From Subtercola sp. PAMC28395 (GTDB lineage: Bacteria; Actinomycetota; Actinomycetes; Actinomycetales; Microbacteriaceae), in NCBI RefSeq assembly GCF_018889995.1, contig NZ_CP076547.1, positions 2,294,001 to 2,358,000 on the forward strand: a stretch of DNA of 64,000 nucleotides. The letters are read 5' to 3'. The notes under the pieces were generated by a model that saw only the letters and a list, made by a program, of their open reading frames with translations, did no database searches and was not told the DNA's origin. The position numbers and the translations under genes were made by a program. Below, one piece after another: positions 11,145 through 20,490 of the stretch (positions within the stretch are counted from its first letter, which is position 1; each line of letters starts with the position of its first letter).

Positions 11145-12235
11145 GAACGCTCCCAGAAACTAGGACCAACTGGTTCGAGAAAATCACTCTGTGCGATGAG
11201 GTAACCCTCACCGTCAACGGTGATGGGCAGCTGGGGCAGGGCGCGTTTCGCCGGGCCGAAGATGACCTTGCACTCGTTGTTCACGTCGAACGTGGACTGG
11301 TGGCACGGGCAGAGCAGATGGTGCGTCTGCTGCTCGAAGAGTGCCACCGGGCATCCGACATGTGTGCAGATTTTGGAGTACGCGACGATGCCGTCGTAGT
11401 TCCACGTCTCGCGGCCGGGGCTGACGTTGAGGTCGGCCGGGTTGACGCGCATGAGCAGGACTGCGGCCTTCGCCTTCTGCTCAAGTCTGTCGGGCATCTC
11501 GTTGAGGCCCTCTGGGATGATGTGGAACGCGGAGCCCAGGGTGACGTCTGACGCCTTGATCGGAAGACCGGAAGGGTCGAGGGTGAGCCGTGCGCCGGCC
11601 TTCCACATCGTTGTCTCGAGCAGTGAAGCGGGGTTGTCGAACTGGGGGCCGAGACCGCGGAACAGGATGACCGCCGGGAGCGGGAACGCCACGAGAGCGC
11701 CGATGAGGCTGTTGCGGATCAGCGTGCGCCGACCGAAGCCGGACTCCTTGTTCGCGTCGTCGAAGATCTCGACGGCACGGGTACGGGTCTCCGGCGTTCC
11801 GCGAACGGGGTGACGAACGTCGATGCCCTCGTGATCGGCCATCAGCGTCTTGGCCCAGTGGACCGCGCCGAGGCCGATACCCATGAGTGCGAGCGTGATG
11901 CCGAGCCCGAGGAAGACCGTGTTCAGGCGGAGTGCGCCTGGGTCGCCGTCTTCGATCGGAAACGCCATGTAGGCGGCGAGGGCGAAGATGCTGCCCGCGA
12001 CCGAGAGGTAGAAGAGCGTGTAGACCGCTCGCTGGGCTGTTCGCGCCTTCTTCGGGTCGAGGTCTGTGACTCTCGGCCGGTGCGGCGGCATGCCTGGGTC
12101 GAGAAAGGTGTCGGTCGTGATGACGGCGAGGCCACCGTTCGACTCCGCAGTGCCAGCACGTTCAACTGCCGTGCCCGCCGCTGCTCCAGACGAGGGAGCG
12201 GCGAGCTCTGAGCCGCTGCTGTCGTCGTGTGCCAT
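11141..12235 (-). CDS. qcrA: Cytochrome bc1 complex Rieske iron-sulfur subunit
   Basis: Rieske [2Fe-2S] protein of about 364 residues, carried by three N-terminal membrane segments as in other Actinomycetota. Cluster ligands are visible in CTHVGCPVALF and CPCHQSTFD (two Cys-x-His pairs). The start at 12235 (MAHDDSSGSE) is chosen because AAAGGGAA stands 6 nt upstream; the frame stays open 8 codons further, to 12259. It overlaps qcrB by 4 bp and follows qcrC by about 68 bp. The first ~60 residues are polar and Ala/Ser-rich and probably disordered. Confidence 0.96.
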   Translation of the reverse strand: MAHDDSSGSELAAPSSGAAAGTAVERAGTAESNGGLAVITTDTFLDPGMPPHRPRVTDLDPKKARTAQRAVYTLFYLSVAGSIFALAAYMAFPIEDGDPGALRLNTVFLGLGITLALMGIGLGAVHWAKTLMADHEGIDVRHPVRGTPETRTRAVEIFDDANKESGFGRRTLIRNSLIGALVAFPLPAVILFRGLGPQFDNPASLLETTMWKAGARLTLDPSGLPIKASDVTLGSAFHIIPEGLNEMPDRLEQKAKAAVLLMRVNPADLNVSPGRETWNYDGIVAYSKICTHVGCPVALFEQQTHHLLCPCHQSTFDVNNECKVIFGPAKRALPQLPITVDGEGYLIAQSDFLEPVGPSFWERS

Positions 12236-12303
12236 GGTGTTCCCTTTCGAGCCTGTCAAGAAATGTGGGACTGCTGGTGCTGCTGAGCTGGGTTGGTGCT
12301 GGG

Positions 12304-13098
12304 CTAGTTGGACTTGGCGGTCAGCCAGACCGTCAGAGCGACGACTGCGCCGATTCCGAAGATCCAGATGAAGAGCCCTTCGGCCACCGGGCCGAGATTG
12401 CCGAGTTCGAAGCCACCCGGAGACGGGTTGCTCTGCAGGTACTTGAGGTACGTGATGATGTCGCGCTTGTCTTCAGGAGTGATGTTGTGATCGTTGAAGA
12501 CGGGCATGTTCTGCGGGCCGGTGAGCATGGCTTCGTAGATGTACTTCGAGTCGACGCCGGTGAGCTGGGGGGCGAACTTGCCCTCCGTGAGCGCACCGCC
12601 GGCACCTGCGACGTTGTGGCACATGGCGCAGTTGATGCGGAACAGCTCGCCACCGTTGGTCGCGTTGCCGTTCGCCGTCAGTTGCTCGTCGGTGGGGATG
12701 GCGGGGCCCGGTGACAGGGATGCCACATAGTCCGCGAGTGCCTGCGTCTGCTCCGAAGTGAACTGCGGAGGCTTCTGCATGGCCTGGGGGCCCGACATCG
12801 CCAAGGGCATACGGCCGGTACCGACCTGGAAGTCGACGGACGCTGCACCGACGCCGAGCAGGCTCGGCCCTGCTGAGGACCCCTCGAGGTTCATACCGTG
12901 GCACGTGGCGCAGTTGGCGGCGAACAGCTTCTTGCCCTCGTCGACGGAGGACTGCGAGGTGGCTGCCGTGGCGGACTGGGCCGTGGCCGTGCTGGTGAAC
13001 AGCGCGTAACCGCCGCCGGTGAAGGCAAGCCCGATTGCGATCAGAACGACGGTAGCGAGGGGGTGTCGTCTGTTCGCTTTCTTGGAATTGCGGGCCAT
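12304..13098 (-). CDS. qcrC: Di-haem cytochrome c subunit of the bc1 complex
   Basis: Membrane-bound cytochrome cc that passes electrons directly from bc1 to the aa3 oxidase, replacing a soluble cytochrome c; about 264 residues. Two haem-binding motifs are seen: CATCH (Cys63, Cys66, His67) and CAMCH (Cys157, Cys160, His161). An N-terminal membrane/signal segment (about 14-34) and a C-terminal anchor (LGPVAEGLFIWIFGIGAVVAL) flank them. The start at 13098 (MARNSKKANR) is preferred over the upstream ATG at 13140 because GAGAG precedes it and the family begins near there. It sits between ctaE and qcrA in the usual order. Confidence 0.96.
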   Translation of the reverse strand: MARNSKKANRRHPLATVVLIAIGLAFTGGGYALFTSTATAQSATAATSQSSVDEGKKLFAANCATCHGMNLEGSSAGPSLLGVGAASVDFQVGTGRMPLAMSGPQAMQKPPQFTSEQTQALADYVASLSPGPAIPTDEQLTANGNATNGGELFRINCAMCHNVAGAGGALTEGKFAPQLTGVDSKYIYEAMLTGPQNMPVFNDHNITPEDKRDIITYLKYLQSNPSPGGFELGNLGPVAEGLFIWIFGIGAVVALTVWLTAKSN

Positions 13099-13167
13099 TC
13101 TCTCAACTCTCTTTTGGTGCGGGTGTTTCGAAAGGAGCATGCGTGCGCGAAGGATCGTGCGGGTGAG

Positions 13168-13797
13168 CTACTTGAGCACGTAGATCACGAGGAAGAGGCC
13201 GATCCAGACCACGTCGACGAAGTGCCAGTAGTAGGAGACAACGATGGCGCTGGTGGCTTCGCGGTGACCGAAGTTCTTGACCGCGAATGCCCGGCCGATC
13301 ATGAGAAGGAACGTGAAGAGCCCCGCCGTGACGTGCAGTGCGTGGAACCCCGTTGTGAGGTAGAACGCCGAGCCATAGGCCGAGGAGCTGATGGTGATGC
13401 CGTCCTGGACGAGGTTTGCGTACTCCCAGGCCTGGCCGGAGACGAACAGTGCCCCGAGAATGAAGGTGAGGTAGAACCACTCGACCATTCCCCATTGCGT
13501 GGGCTTCCAGCCTGTTGCGCGCGACTGCAGTCGTTCGGCTGCGAACACTCCGAACTGGCACGTGAATGAGGAGGACACCAGGATCAGCGTGTTCACGGTT
13601 GCGAACGGTACGTTCAGGTGCGTGGTCTCGACGCTCCACAACTCGGGAGACGTCGACCGCAGGGTGAAGTAGATCGCGAAGAGGCCGGCGAAGAACATCA
13701 CCTCGCTGCCGAGCCAGACGATCGTGCCAACGGCCACGACATTGGGCCGCTGCACCAGCGGCGCGGAGGATGTTTGGGTCAGCGAGTTGCTCGTCAC
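13168..13797 (-). CDS. ctaE: Cytochrome c oxidase subunit III
   Basis: Structural subunit of the aa3 oxidase, 209 residues with five membrane helices, the short form lacking the first two helices of the mitochondrial protein. Visible: [22 protein letters not shown], then [45 protein letters not shown] and [21 protein letters not shown]. The Glu of GSEVMFF and the WHFVDVVW motif are diagnostic. It is first in the minus-strand operon ctaE-qcrC-qcrA-qcrB, and divergent from trpD with about 91 bp between starts. Confidence 0.97.
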   Translation of the reverse strand: MTSNSLTQTSSAPLVQRPNVVAVGTIVWLGSEVMFFAGLFAIYFTLRSTSPELWSVETTHLNVPFATVNTLILVSSSFTCQFGVFAAERLQSRATGWKPTQWGMVEWFYLTFILGALFVSGQAWEYANLVQDGITISSSAYGSAFYLTTGFHALHVTAGLFTFLLMIGRAFAVKNFGHREATSAIVVSYYWHFVDVVWIGLFLVIYVLK

Positions 13798-13888
13798 GGT
13801 TCCATTATGTCCGATTTCTCACCCCGTGTTTGGCATTTCCACACTCTGTAGAAGTCGAGCACGGCGTGTCCGGGTTGAGGGACCGTTT

Positions 13889-14953
13889 ATGATCGCAGAT
13901 ATGGCACCTGAACAGAGTTGGCCCAGCATCATTTCGTCGCTGCTGGAGCAGCACGACCTGTCTGTGTCCGACGCCACGTGGGCGATGAACGAGGTCATGC
14001 AGGGTTCGGCCACATCGGCTCAACTGGCGGGATTCCTCGTCGCTCTGCGGGCAAAGGGTGAGACGGTCGACGAGATCGTCGGCTTTCGCGATGCGATCCT
14101 CGACCATGCTGTGCCTCTCGCCGTGGACCCGTTCGCGCTGGACATTGTCGGCACCGGCGGGGACCGTTTCGGCACGGTGAATGTCTCGACAATGGCCTCG
14201 ATCGTCTGTGCCGCTTCCGGCGTGCCGGTCGTGAAACATGGCAACAAGGCGGCGAGTTCGCTCTCCGGGTCGTCCGATGTGCTCTCCGCGCTCGGCCTCA
14301 ACCTGGCACTCGAGAGCCACGACGTGGCGCGGGTGCTCATCGATGCAGGCATCACCTTCGCGTTCGCGGCGAAGTTTCACCCGGGGTTCCGCCACGCCGC
14401 CACTGTTCGCGGCGAGCTCGGCATTCCGACCGTGTTCAACTACCTCGGGCCGCTGGTGAATCCCGCGCGGCCAGAGGCGTCTGTCGTGGGTGTTGCGCAG
14501 ATCGATCGCGTTCCTCTCTTTGTGGGCGTGTTCCGCACCCGAGGCGCGACGGCGCTCGTCATCCGCGGTGATGACGGGCTCGATGAACTCACCACCACCG
14601 GCCACAGTCACGTCTGGGAGATTTCTCGCGGCGCTGTGACCGAGCACGATGTCGACCCCCGCGAATTCGGGCTCAAGCGCTCGTCGATCGACGACCTCCG
14701 TGGCGGCAGCCCGATGGAGAACGCAGCAACGGTGCGTCGAGTCATGGCCGGTGAGACGGGCCCAGTGCGCGACATCGTCCTGTTGAATGCAGCAGCCGGG
14801 CTCGTCGCGTTCGACCTTGCGCGTGACCCGGCGCAGGTGCAACGCGGCATCGTCGAACGCCTCGCTGCACGGATGATCACCGCAGCTTCTGCGATCGACT
14901 CCGGTGCCGCCACCGAGAAGCTCGACACCTGGATTTCTGCAACACAGTCCTGA
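13889..14953 (+). CDS. trpD: Anthranilate phosphoribosyltransferase
   Basis: Transfers phosphoribose from PRPP to anthranilate in tryptophan synthesis; about 354 residues, in line with the family. The PRPP loop is DIVGTGGDRFGTVNVST (GTGGD at about 90-94). The anthranilate/catalytic stretch is VVKHGNKAASSLSGSSDVL (family KHGNRAxSSxxGSADxLE). RTIGIRTxFNxLGPL-type motifs appear as GIPTVFNYLGPLVNPARP. The second metal site is DGLDELTTTG. The start ATG at 13889 has GAGGGA 7 nt upstream; ATG at 13901 is a less supported alternative. There are no other trp genes nearby. Confidence 0.95.
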   Translation: MIADMAPEQSWPSIISSLLEQHDLSVSDATWAMNEVMQGSATSAQLAGFLVALRAKGETVDEIVGFRDAILDHAVPLAVDPFALDIVGTGGDRFGTVNVSTMASIVCAASGVPVVKHGNKAASSLSGSSDVLSALGLNLALESHDVARVLIDAGITFAFAAKFHPGFRHAATVRGELGIPTVFNYLGPLVNPARPEASVVGVAQIDRVPLFVGVFRTRGATALVIRGDDGLDELTTTGHSHVWEISRGAVTEHDVDPREFGLKRSSIDDLRGGSPMENAATVRRVMAGETGPVRDIVLLNAAAGLVAFDLARDPAQVQRGIVERLAARMITAASAIDSGAATEKLDTWISATQS

Positions 14954-15062
14954 GGTGTCACCGGCCGCGGTGGGCCGACGGAACCAGCGCTTCGTGCACA
15001 GATGTTCGAACACCGCAGACCCCTGTTCCCCAGCATTGCATTGGGCGTAGGTTTAGTTCGAA

Positions 15063-15091
15063 CGAGGCCCCCGAACGTGGTGGTGGCCTCG
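15063..15091 (+). promoter_or_regulatory. Inverted repeat in the dhaK leader
   Basis: CGAGGCC (15063-15069) and GGCCTCG (15085-15091) form a 7-bp stem with a 15-base loop, 28 bp upstream of the dhaK start. It could be a regulator site or a leader hairpin; no regulator gene is adjacent. Confidence 0.35.
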
Positions 15092-15119
15092 AGAGATCGC
15101 TCCAGAGAGAGGACTTTCA

Positions 15120-16121
15120 ATGAAGAAAATCATCAATGACCCGAAAGACGTCGTCACCGAGTCTGTCGCCGGTTTCGGCGCGGCCCATCCTGACCTCGTC
15201 ACCGTTTCACTCGACCCCGTCTACATCCTGCGCGTCGGTGTGCCGGTCAAGGGAAAGGTCGCGCTGGTCAGCGGCGGCGGCGGCGGCCACGAGCCCCTCC
15301 ACGGCGGCTTCGTGGGCTTCGGCATGCTCGACGCGGCCGTCCCCGGACCGATCTTCACCTCACCGACGCCCGACCCGATTCTCGCTGCGACGATTGCCGT
15401 CGACGGGGGAGCAGGAGTCCTCCACATCGTCAAGAACTACACCGGCGATGTTCTCAACTTCGAAACCGCCGCTGACCTCGCCGCTGCCGAGGGTATCGAC
15501 GTGCGCACGGTCATCGTCGATGACGACGTCGCCGTCAAGGACTCGACATGGACGGCTGGTCGCCGTGGCGTTGCGGGCACGGTGCTGGTCGAGAAGATCG
15601 CCGGGGCCGCCGCCGAACGAGGTGACGATCTGGATGCTGTGGCCGCCGTCGCCACGAAGGTCAACGCCCAGACGCGCACGCTGGGAATCGCCCTCACGGC
15701 CCCGACGGTTCCCCACGCGGGCGAGCCCAGCTTCACGCTCGACGAAGACGAGATCGAGATCGGGATCGGAATCCACGGCGAACCGGGGCGCGAACGAATC
15801 AAGCTCGAACCGGCCGATGCCATCGTCGACCGCATGCTCGAACCCATCCTCGAAGACCTTCCCTTCGCATCCGGCGACTCGGTGCTGCTGTTCGTCAACG
15901 GAATGGGTGGAACACCCCTCGTGGAGCTCTACATCATGTTCCGACGTGCCGCCGAGGCGCTGGCCGCCCAGGGCATCACGGTCACGAGAACACTCGTCGG
16001 CAATTTCGTGACCTCCCTCGAAATGCAAGGCGCGTCGATTACGGTATTGAAACTGGACGACGAACTGACCGGACTGTGGGATGCACCAGTGCAGACTGCT
16101 GCTCTCCGGTGGGGAAGGTAG
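15120..16121 (+). CDS. dhaK: PTS-dependent dihydroxyacetone kinase, subunit DhaK
   Basis: Substrate-binding subunit that phosphorylates dihydroxyacetone with DhaL and phospho-DhaM; 333 residues. Seen: the glycine-rich [20 protein letters not shown] (substrate site, about residues 50-70), [13 protein letters not shown], and [12 protein letters not shown], whose histidine forms the covalent hemiaminal bond to dihydroxyacetone in the family. GAGAGGA precedes the ATG. The gene is followed 7 bp later by dhaL, then dhaM, so the three form one operon feeding glycerol or dihydroxyacetone into glycolysis. Confidence 0.96.
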   Translation: MKKIINDPKDVVTESVAGFGAAHPDLVTVSLDPVYILRVGVPVKGKVALVSGGGGGHEPLHGGFVGFGMLDAAVPGPIFTSPTPDPILAATIAVDGGAGVLHIVKNYTGDVLNFETAADLAAAEGIDVRTVIVDDDVAVKDSTWTAGRRGVAGTVLVEKIAGAAAERGDDLDAVAAVATKVNAQTRTLGIALTAPTVPHAGEPSFTLDEDEIEIGIGIHGEPGRERIKLEPADAIVDRMLEPILEDLPFASGDSVLLFVNGMGGTPLVELYIMFRRAAEALAAQGITVTRTLVGNFVTSLEMQGASITVLKLDDELTGLWDAPVQTAALRWGR

Positions 16122-16128
16122 ACGAAGC

Positions 16129-16794
16129 ATGAGTTTGGGCATCACCTGGGTGAAGGACTGGATCACAGAGAGCGCGCGCGTCGTCTCGGAACACAGGGTC
16201 GAACTGATCACCCTCGACCGCGAGATCGGCGACGGCGACCACGGCGAGAACCTCGACAGGGGGTTCTCCGCAGTGATGGTGAAGCTCGTCGACCTGCCTC
16301 CGGATGCCGTGCCGGGTGATGCCCTCAAACTCGTTGCGACGACGCTCATCTCCACCGTCGGAGGCGCTTCTGGCCCGTTGCTCGGTACGGCCTACCTCAA
16401 GGCGGCCGTGGCCGTCGGCAAGGAGCCGGAGCTCGATGGCGCCGCACTGGTGGCGATGCTCACTGCTGCCCGCGACGGAGCCGTGCTCCGCGGCAAGGCC
16501 GAGGTGGGCGACAAGACGATGATCGACGCGTGGACTCCTGCGGTCGACGCTGCGGCCACGGCACTGGCGGAGGGCAGGAACGAGGTCGAGATCCTCCAGG
16601 CAGCGGCCGACGCCGCGGCCGCCGGTGCCGAATCGACTGAGCCTCTTGTTGCCCACAAGGGCCGTGCAAGCTATCTCGGTGAACGGGCCATCGGGCACCG
16701 GGACCCGGGTGCACAGTCGTCAGCGCTGCTCATCCGTGCTGCTGCGGAGACCGCTGCGGCAGACTCCGCGCCCGTCTCCGGCGCGGAGGACTGA
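16129..16794 (+). CDS. dhaL: PTS-dependent dihydroxyacetone kinase, ADP-binding subunit DhaL
   Basis: Holds ADP as a tightly bound cofactor that is rephosphorylated by DhaM; about 221 residues. The Mg-ADP ligands are the three aspartates in REIGDGDHGENLDRGF. The TVGGASGPLLGTAYLKAA stretch and the C-terminal KGRASYLGERAIGHRDPGA are family signatures. The start at 16129 (MSLGITWVKDW) is preferred because the open frame upstream runs into the dhaK coding end. dhaM begins 1 bp after its stop. Confidence 0.96.
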   Translation: MSLGITWVKDWITESARVVSEHRVELITLDREIGDGDHGENLDRGFSAVMVKLVDLPPDAVPGDALKLVATTLISTVGGASGPLLGTAYLKAAVAVGKEPELDGAALVAMLTAARDGAVLRGKAEVGDKTMIDAWTPAVDAAATALAEGRNEVEILQAAADAAAAGAESTEPLVAHKGRASYLGERAIGHRDPGAQSSALLIRAAAETAAADSAPVSGAED

Positions 16795-16795
16795 G

Positions 16796-17527
16796 GTGTC
16801 GGCAGTCGCAGGCAAGGTCGGTCTGGTGTTCGTCTCGCACAGTGGCAAGATCGCTGAGGGCCTGATCGACCTGGCCTCGCAGATGGCACCGAACACGGCG
16901 CTGGCTCCGGCAGGCGGCACCGACGAGGGCGGCATCGGGACCAGTTTCGACAAGGTCCTGTCGGCGATCGCGCAGGTCGACTCCGGTGCAGGTGTCGTCG
17001 TGCTGTGCGATCTGGGCTCAGCGATCCTCACCGCCGAGACCGCGCTCGACTTTCTCGACGACGAAGTGCGTGGCCAGGTCAGGATCGTGGATGCACCGCT
17101 CGTCGAAGGGGCGGTGGCGGCATCGGTCACGGCCGAGACCGGCGGCTCGCTCGACGACGTCGTGGCGGCTGCCGAGACTGCGCGGGGGGCACAGGGCCGG
17201 GCAGAACCGGTCACTGCGGCGGCCGACGATCCCGTTGGCGCCGCCCAGCAGGGTGCCCTCCCGGCGACGGACTCCCTGACGAGAACGGTCGAGGTCGTCA
17301 ACAAGGACGGCCTGCACGCGAGACCCGCCGCCGAGTTCGTCAAGCTGGCCAATACCTTCCCGGCGAAGGTCACCATCAACGGGAAGGACTCCAAGAGCCT
17401 GCTGGGGATCATGTCGCTGGGCCTCGTGCGGGGCACCACTGCCACCCTCGAGACAGGCGACCCAAGTGGCAAGGGTGCCCTCGACGCGCTGGCTGCTCTC
17501 ATCGAGAGCGGTTTCGGAGAAGCCTGA
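16796..17527 (+). CDS. dhaM: Phosphotransfer subunit DhaM with fused HPr domain
   Basis: Phosphoryl donor for DhaL, about 243 residues, GTG start after CGGAGGA. The N-terminal ~130 residues are the EIIA-mannose-like domain with phospho-His in VFVSHSGKIAEGL. A linker (about 130-155) leads to an HPr domain with GLHARPAAEFVKLA (the HPr active-site His) and SKSLLGIMSLGL (the regulatory-Ser region). The enzyme I fragment found in the three-domain E. coli DhaM is absent, so a separate EI must phosphorylate it. It is the last gene of dhaKLM. Confidence 0.93.
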   Translation: MSAVAGKVGLVFVSHSGKIAEGLIDLASQMAPNTALAPAGGTDEGGIGTSFDKVLSAIAQVDSGAGVVVLCDLGSAILTAETALDFLDDEVRGQVRIVDAPLVEGAVAASVTAETGGSLDDVVAAAETARGAQGRAEPVTAAADDPVGAAQQGALPATDSLTRTVEVVNKDGLHARPAAEFVKLANTFPAKVTINGKDSKSLLGIMSLGLVRGTTATLETGDPSGKGALDALAALIESGFGEA

Positions 17528-17570
17528 ATCCTGCGCCGGGTGACAGTCGATCACCCGGCGCGGAGCCAGC

Positions 17571-17911
17571 GTGCCGCGCTTGGGGCGAGCGCCTGTTCAG
17601 GTCGCCCGCCGCGCTCACCGTGCCGCGCTTGGGGCGAGCGCCTGTCTAGGCGCCCGCCGCGCTCAGCGTGCCGCGCTGTAAGCGAGCGCCTGTTCAGGGC
17701 GCCCGCCGCGCTCACCGTGCCGCGCTGTAAGCGAGCGCCTGTTCAGGGCGCCCGCCGCGCTCACCGTGCCGCGCTGTAAGCGAGCGCCTGTTCAGGGCGC
17801 CCGCCGCGCTCAGCGTGCCGCGCTTTAAGCGAGCGCCTGTTCAAGGCGCCCGCCGCGCTCACCGTGCCGCGCTTTAAGCGAGCGCCTGTCTAGGGCGCCC
17901 GCCGCGCTCAC
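17571..17911. repeat. Seven-copy 49-bp tandem repeat between dhaM and dps
   Basis: Copies begin at 17571, 17620, 17668, 17717, 17766, 17815 and 17864; copy 2 is 48 bp and the last ends at 17911, touching the dps stop. The unit starts GTGCCGCGCTGTAAGCGAG, continues CGCCTGTTCAGGGCGCC and ends CGCCGCGCTCACC. Variation is limited to a few sites (TGGGG/GTAA/TTAA, TTCAGG/TCTAGG, CACC/CAGC). Each copy can fold, GAGCGC with GCGCTC. There are no spacers and no stable frame. 17528-17570 holds a short GGGTGA...TCACCC hairpin at 17538-17555 after dhaM. Confidence 0.93.
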
Positions 17912-18457
17912 TTACTTTCTCGTCGTGGTCCGGTTCTCCGCTGAGACCATCCACGCGTACTGTTCGAGCTTCTCGATGACGGCGTGGAGGATGTCGGCGC
18001 TTGTCGGGTCCGCATCGTCGACGGTGTCGTGCACGTCACGCATGGTGCCGACGACCGCTTCGATACGCGCTGTCACGAGGTCGACGGTCTCCGCCGTGTC
18101 GATTTCGCCGTTGGGGTACTCAGGCAACGTCGTGGTTGCGGCGACGGTGTCGCTCCGGCCATCCGGAACAGCGTGCAGGGCACGCATGCGCTCGGCAACG
18201 GTGTCACTGAATTCCCGGGCCGAGTCGATGATCTCGTCGAGCTGAAGGTGGAGGTCCCTGAAGTTCTTGCCTACGACGTTCCAATGCGCCTGCTTGCCCT
18301 GCACGTGCAACTCGACGAGGTCGACGAGTACCTGCTGGAGAGAATCGGTCAATTCCTTGGGAGCTTTGAAGCCGCGTTCTGCGTTCTGACGACGGGTGCT
18401 CTTCGCACCGCCGTCAACGGGAACCTGCACATCTCGCTTGATTGTGGCTGTAGACAT
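17912..18457 (-). CDS. dps: Dps-family ferritin-like DNA-protection protein
   Basis: Forms a 12-mer that oxidises and stores iron and shields DNA in stress; about 181 residues. The ferroxidase ligands lie in HVQGKQAHWNVVGKNF and LHLQLDEIIDSAREF (His, then Asp and Glu on the neighbouring subunit). The N-terminal ~25 residues are basic (STATIKRDVQVPVDGGAKSTRR), as expected of DNA-binding Dps tails. The start at 18457 is chosen for AAAGGA 9 nt upstream; the frame is open further, to 18598, without support. The stop directly abuts the 49-bp repeat array. Confidence 0.95.
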   Translation of the reverse strand: MSTATIKRDVQVPVDGGAKSTRRQNAERGFKAPKELTDSLQQVLVDLVELHVQGKQAHWNVVGKNFRDLHLQLDEIIDSAREFSDTVAERMRALHAVPDGRSDTVAATTTLPEYPNGEIDTAETVDLVTARIEAVVGTMRDVHDTVDDADPTSADILHAVIEKLEQYAWMVSAENRTTTRK

Positions 18458-18594
18458 CGGTTGTTGTCCTTTCGATGGTGAGCTGTGGCTCCTCGAGGCT
18501 ACGCCGGTCGGCAGGGGCTCCGCCGGAACACCTGGGGTGGTTGACACGGGGCCAGAGTCAGGTTCTGTGAAGGGTCTGTCACAACCCGCGGCGT

Positions 18595-20490
18595 TCACGT
18601 GGCGTGGGTTCGGCGCCCCGACTTCGGTTGCTGTGTGCGCGTGAGTTCTTCGATCGTGATCGCCGCATTGATGAGTGCCAGGTGGCTCAGGCCCTGGGGA
18701 AGGTTGCCCAAGAACGACAGATCGTCGGGGTCGATCATCTCGGAGTAGAGGCCGACATCGTTGCCCAGCTCCACGAGCTCGTTCATGAGCGCGATCGCCT
18801 CACCGGTGCGCCCGACGCAGGCGAGTGCCGATGCGACCCAGAACGAACACGCGACGAAGGCTGCTTCTTCGCCCTGGACTCCCGAATAGCGGTAGACGAG
18901 TGGCCCACGCCCGAGTTCGCCCCGGATCGCGTCGATGGTGGACGACATGCGGGCTCCTCTGTCGAACCCGCTGGGCGCGTGCAGAAGCACGGAGGCGTCG
19001 AGTTCATCTGTTCCCGGAAACGAGACGTAGCTCTGGCGGTCTTCAGACCAGCAGTGTTCCCTGATCCATTCCGCGATCAGGCCGCGCTCGGCGCTCCAAC
19101 GGCTCGGGTCGCCGGGGATCTGGCCGAGTTCGCAGAGTTCGACTGCAGCATCGAGCGCCTGCCAGCACCCCATCTTCGACGACGTGTAGTGCTGCGCTTC
19201 GCCGAGCTCCCAGATGCCTGCGTCGGGTTGGCGCCAGGCGTCGCAGGTGCGATCGGCAATGTCGGCGAGCATCCGCCCGGTTTCGGCATCGAGCACGTTC
19301 CCGCCTCGGGCATACAGGCGGACGACGTCGAAGAGGTCACCGAACACACCGAGCTGCAGTTGGTTGCGGGCAGGGTTGCCGACGACCACCGGGCCGCCGC
19401 CTCGCCAGCCGGTCGCACTGCGCTCCACTTCGCTGACCGGCAGTTCGCCCTGCAGCGTGTAGAAGACGTGCAGCTGTGGCCCGTGCGCGCGAATGGTCTT
19501 CAGCAGCCAGGAGACCGCTGCGTGGGTCTCTTCGCGGAGGCCGAAACGGATCAGCGCGTGCAGCATGTAGGCAGTGTCTCGGACCCAGGCGAATCGATAG
19601 TCCCAGTTCTTGCCACCAGCGGCGTTCTCGGGCAGTGATGTCGTCGCCGCTGCCGCGATTGCGCCCGTCGGGCTGTAGATGAGCAGCTTGAGGGCCAGCG
19701 CGCTGCGGCTCACCGACTCCGCCCACGGGCCGTCGTAGCTGAACTCACGAGACCAGTTCTGCCAATTGGCGATCGTGCGGTCGATGCCTGCGTCGACGGC
19801 CTCGGCATCGGGCAGATGGAGTGGTTCGTTCGAGGTTCCGACGACAGTGAGGACATGCCTCGAGCCAGCCGACGTCGTGAATCGGCCGACCACGGCACGG
19901 TCGCCGCCCCCGCGTGGCCCGTGGTCGATTCCGCGCACCGCGATCATCACAGAATCGACCCTGATGACCGACCCGTGGGCCGTCTTCTGGACCCAGGGTG
20001 ACGCGGTTGACAGGCAGGTGCCGGGTGCCACCTTCCATCGGAAGCGCACGGTGCCCGAAATCCCCTCAATGCGCCGGGCGAGCTCGGCCCACGGAAGCCG
20101 CCCGGCGATGCCCGTGACGAGCGCGTCGGTCACGCGGGCGACACCCGTCTCCGTTGTGAAGGTCGTCTCCAGTACGTTCGTACCCTCGAGGTAACGCCGC
20201 GTGGAAGTGAACGCCCGAGTGGGTGTCAATTCGACTGATCCACCGTCTGCCTCATCGAGAAGCCTCGCGAACACGGGGGCGGCATCGAGGTTGGGGATCG
20301 GAAACCAGTCGACGCTACCGTCGAGGGCGATGAGTGCAACTGTGCGGCCGTCGCCGATGGCTCCGTACGATCGGAGGTCAGCGTAACCCTCACGCCGAAT
20401 CGAGGTCGAGGAGCGAGGGCTGTCGCCTCTGGCACCGGGATGCCCGGCAGCAGTTGCCGCGCCGGCTTGTTTGCGGGTCGAAGTGCTCAC
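18595..20490 (-). CDS. Glycoside hydrolase family 15 protein (glucoamylase/trehalase type)
   Basis: Cytoplasmic GH15 protein of 631 residues. Seen: the N-terminal YADLRSYGAIGDGRTVALIALDGSVDWFPIPNLDA (start of the beta-sandwich domain), then the (alpha/alpha)6 barrel with NWDYRFAWVRDTAYMLHALIRFG and the late GVQGEEAAFVACSFWVASAL holding the catalytic base region. No signal peptide is present. Bacterial members include glucoamylases, trehalases and dextran glucosidases, and I cannot tell which. Its start overlaps the end of the glycosyltransferase by 4 bp, so it is translationally coupled to that gene. Confidence 0.92.
   Translation of the reverse strand: MSTSTRKQAGAATAAGHPGARGDSPRSSTSIRREGYADLRSYGAIGDGRTVALIALDGSVDWFPIPNLDAAPVFARLLDEADGGSVELTPTRAFTSTRRYLEGTNVLETTFTTETGVARVTDALVTGIAGRLPWAELARRIEGISGTVRFRWKVAPGTCLSTASPWVQKTAHGSVIRVDSVMIAVRGIDHGPRGGGDRAVVGRFTTSAGSRHVLTVVGTSNEPLHLPDAEAVDAGIDRTIANWQNWSREFSYDGPWAESVSRSALALKLLIYSPTGAIAAAATTSLPENAAGGKNWDYRFAWVRDTAYMLHALIRFGLREETHAAVSWLLKTIRAHGPQLHVFYTLQGELPVSEVERSATGWRGGGPVVVGNPARNQLQLGVFGDLFDVVRLYARGGNVLDAETGRMLADIADRTCDAWRQPDAGIWELGEAQHYTSSKMGCWQALDAAVELCELGQIPGDPSRWSAERGLIAEWIREHCWSEDRQSYVSFPGTDELDASVLLHAPSGFDRGARMSSTIDAIRGELGRGPLVYRYSGVQGEEAAFVACSFWVASALACVGRTGEAIALMNELVELGNDVGLYSEMIDPDDLSFLGNLPQGLSHLALINAAITIEELTRTQQPKSGRRTHAT

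Noticed and set aside
9393..11204. Plus-strand open frame of about 600 codons opposite qcrB
   Set aside because: Antisense shadow of a real high-GC gene; composition (Asp, Arg, Glu, His-rich) is typical of a reverse frame.
14954..15119. Riboswitch in the dhaK leader
   Set aside because: Only a 7-bp hairpin was seen; no known riboswitch core was recognised.
17571..17911. Possible CRISPR array
   Set aside because: Repeats abut without unique spacers, and no cas gene is in the window.
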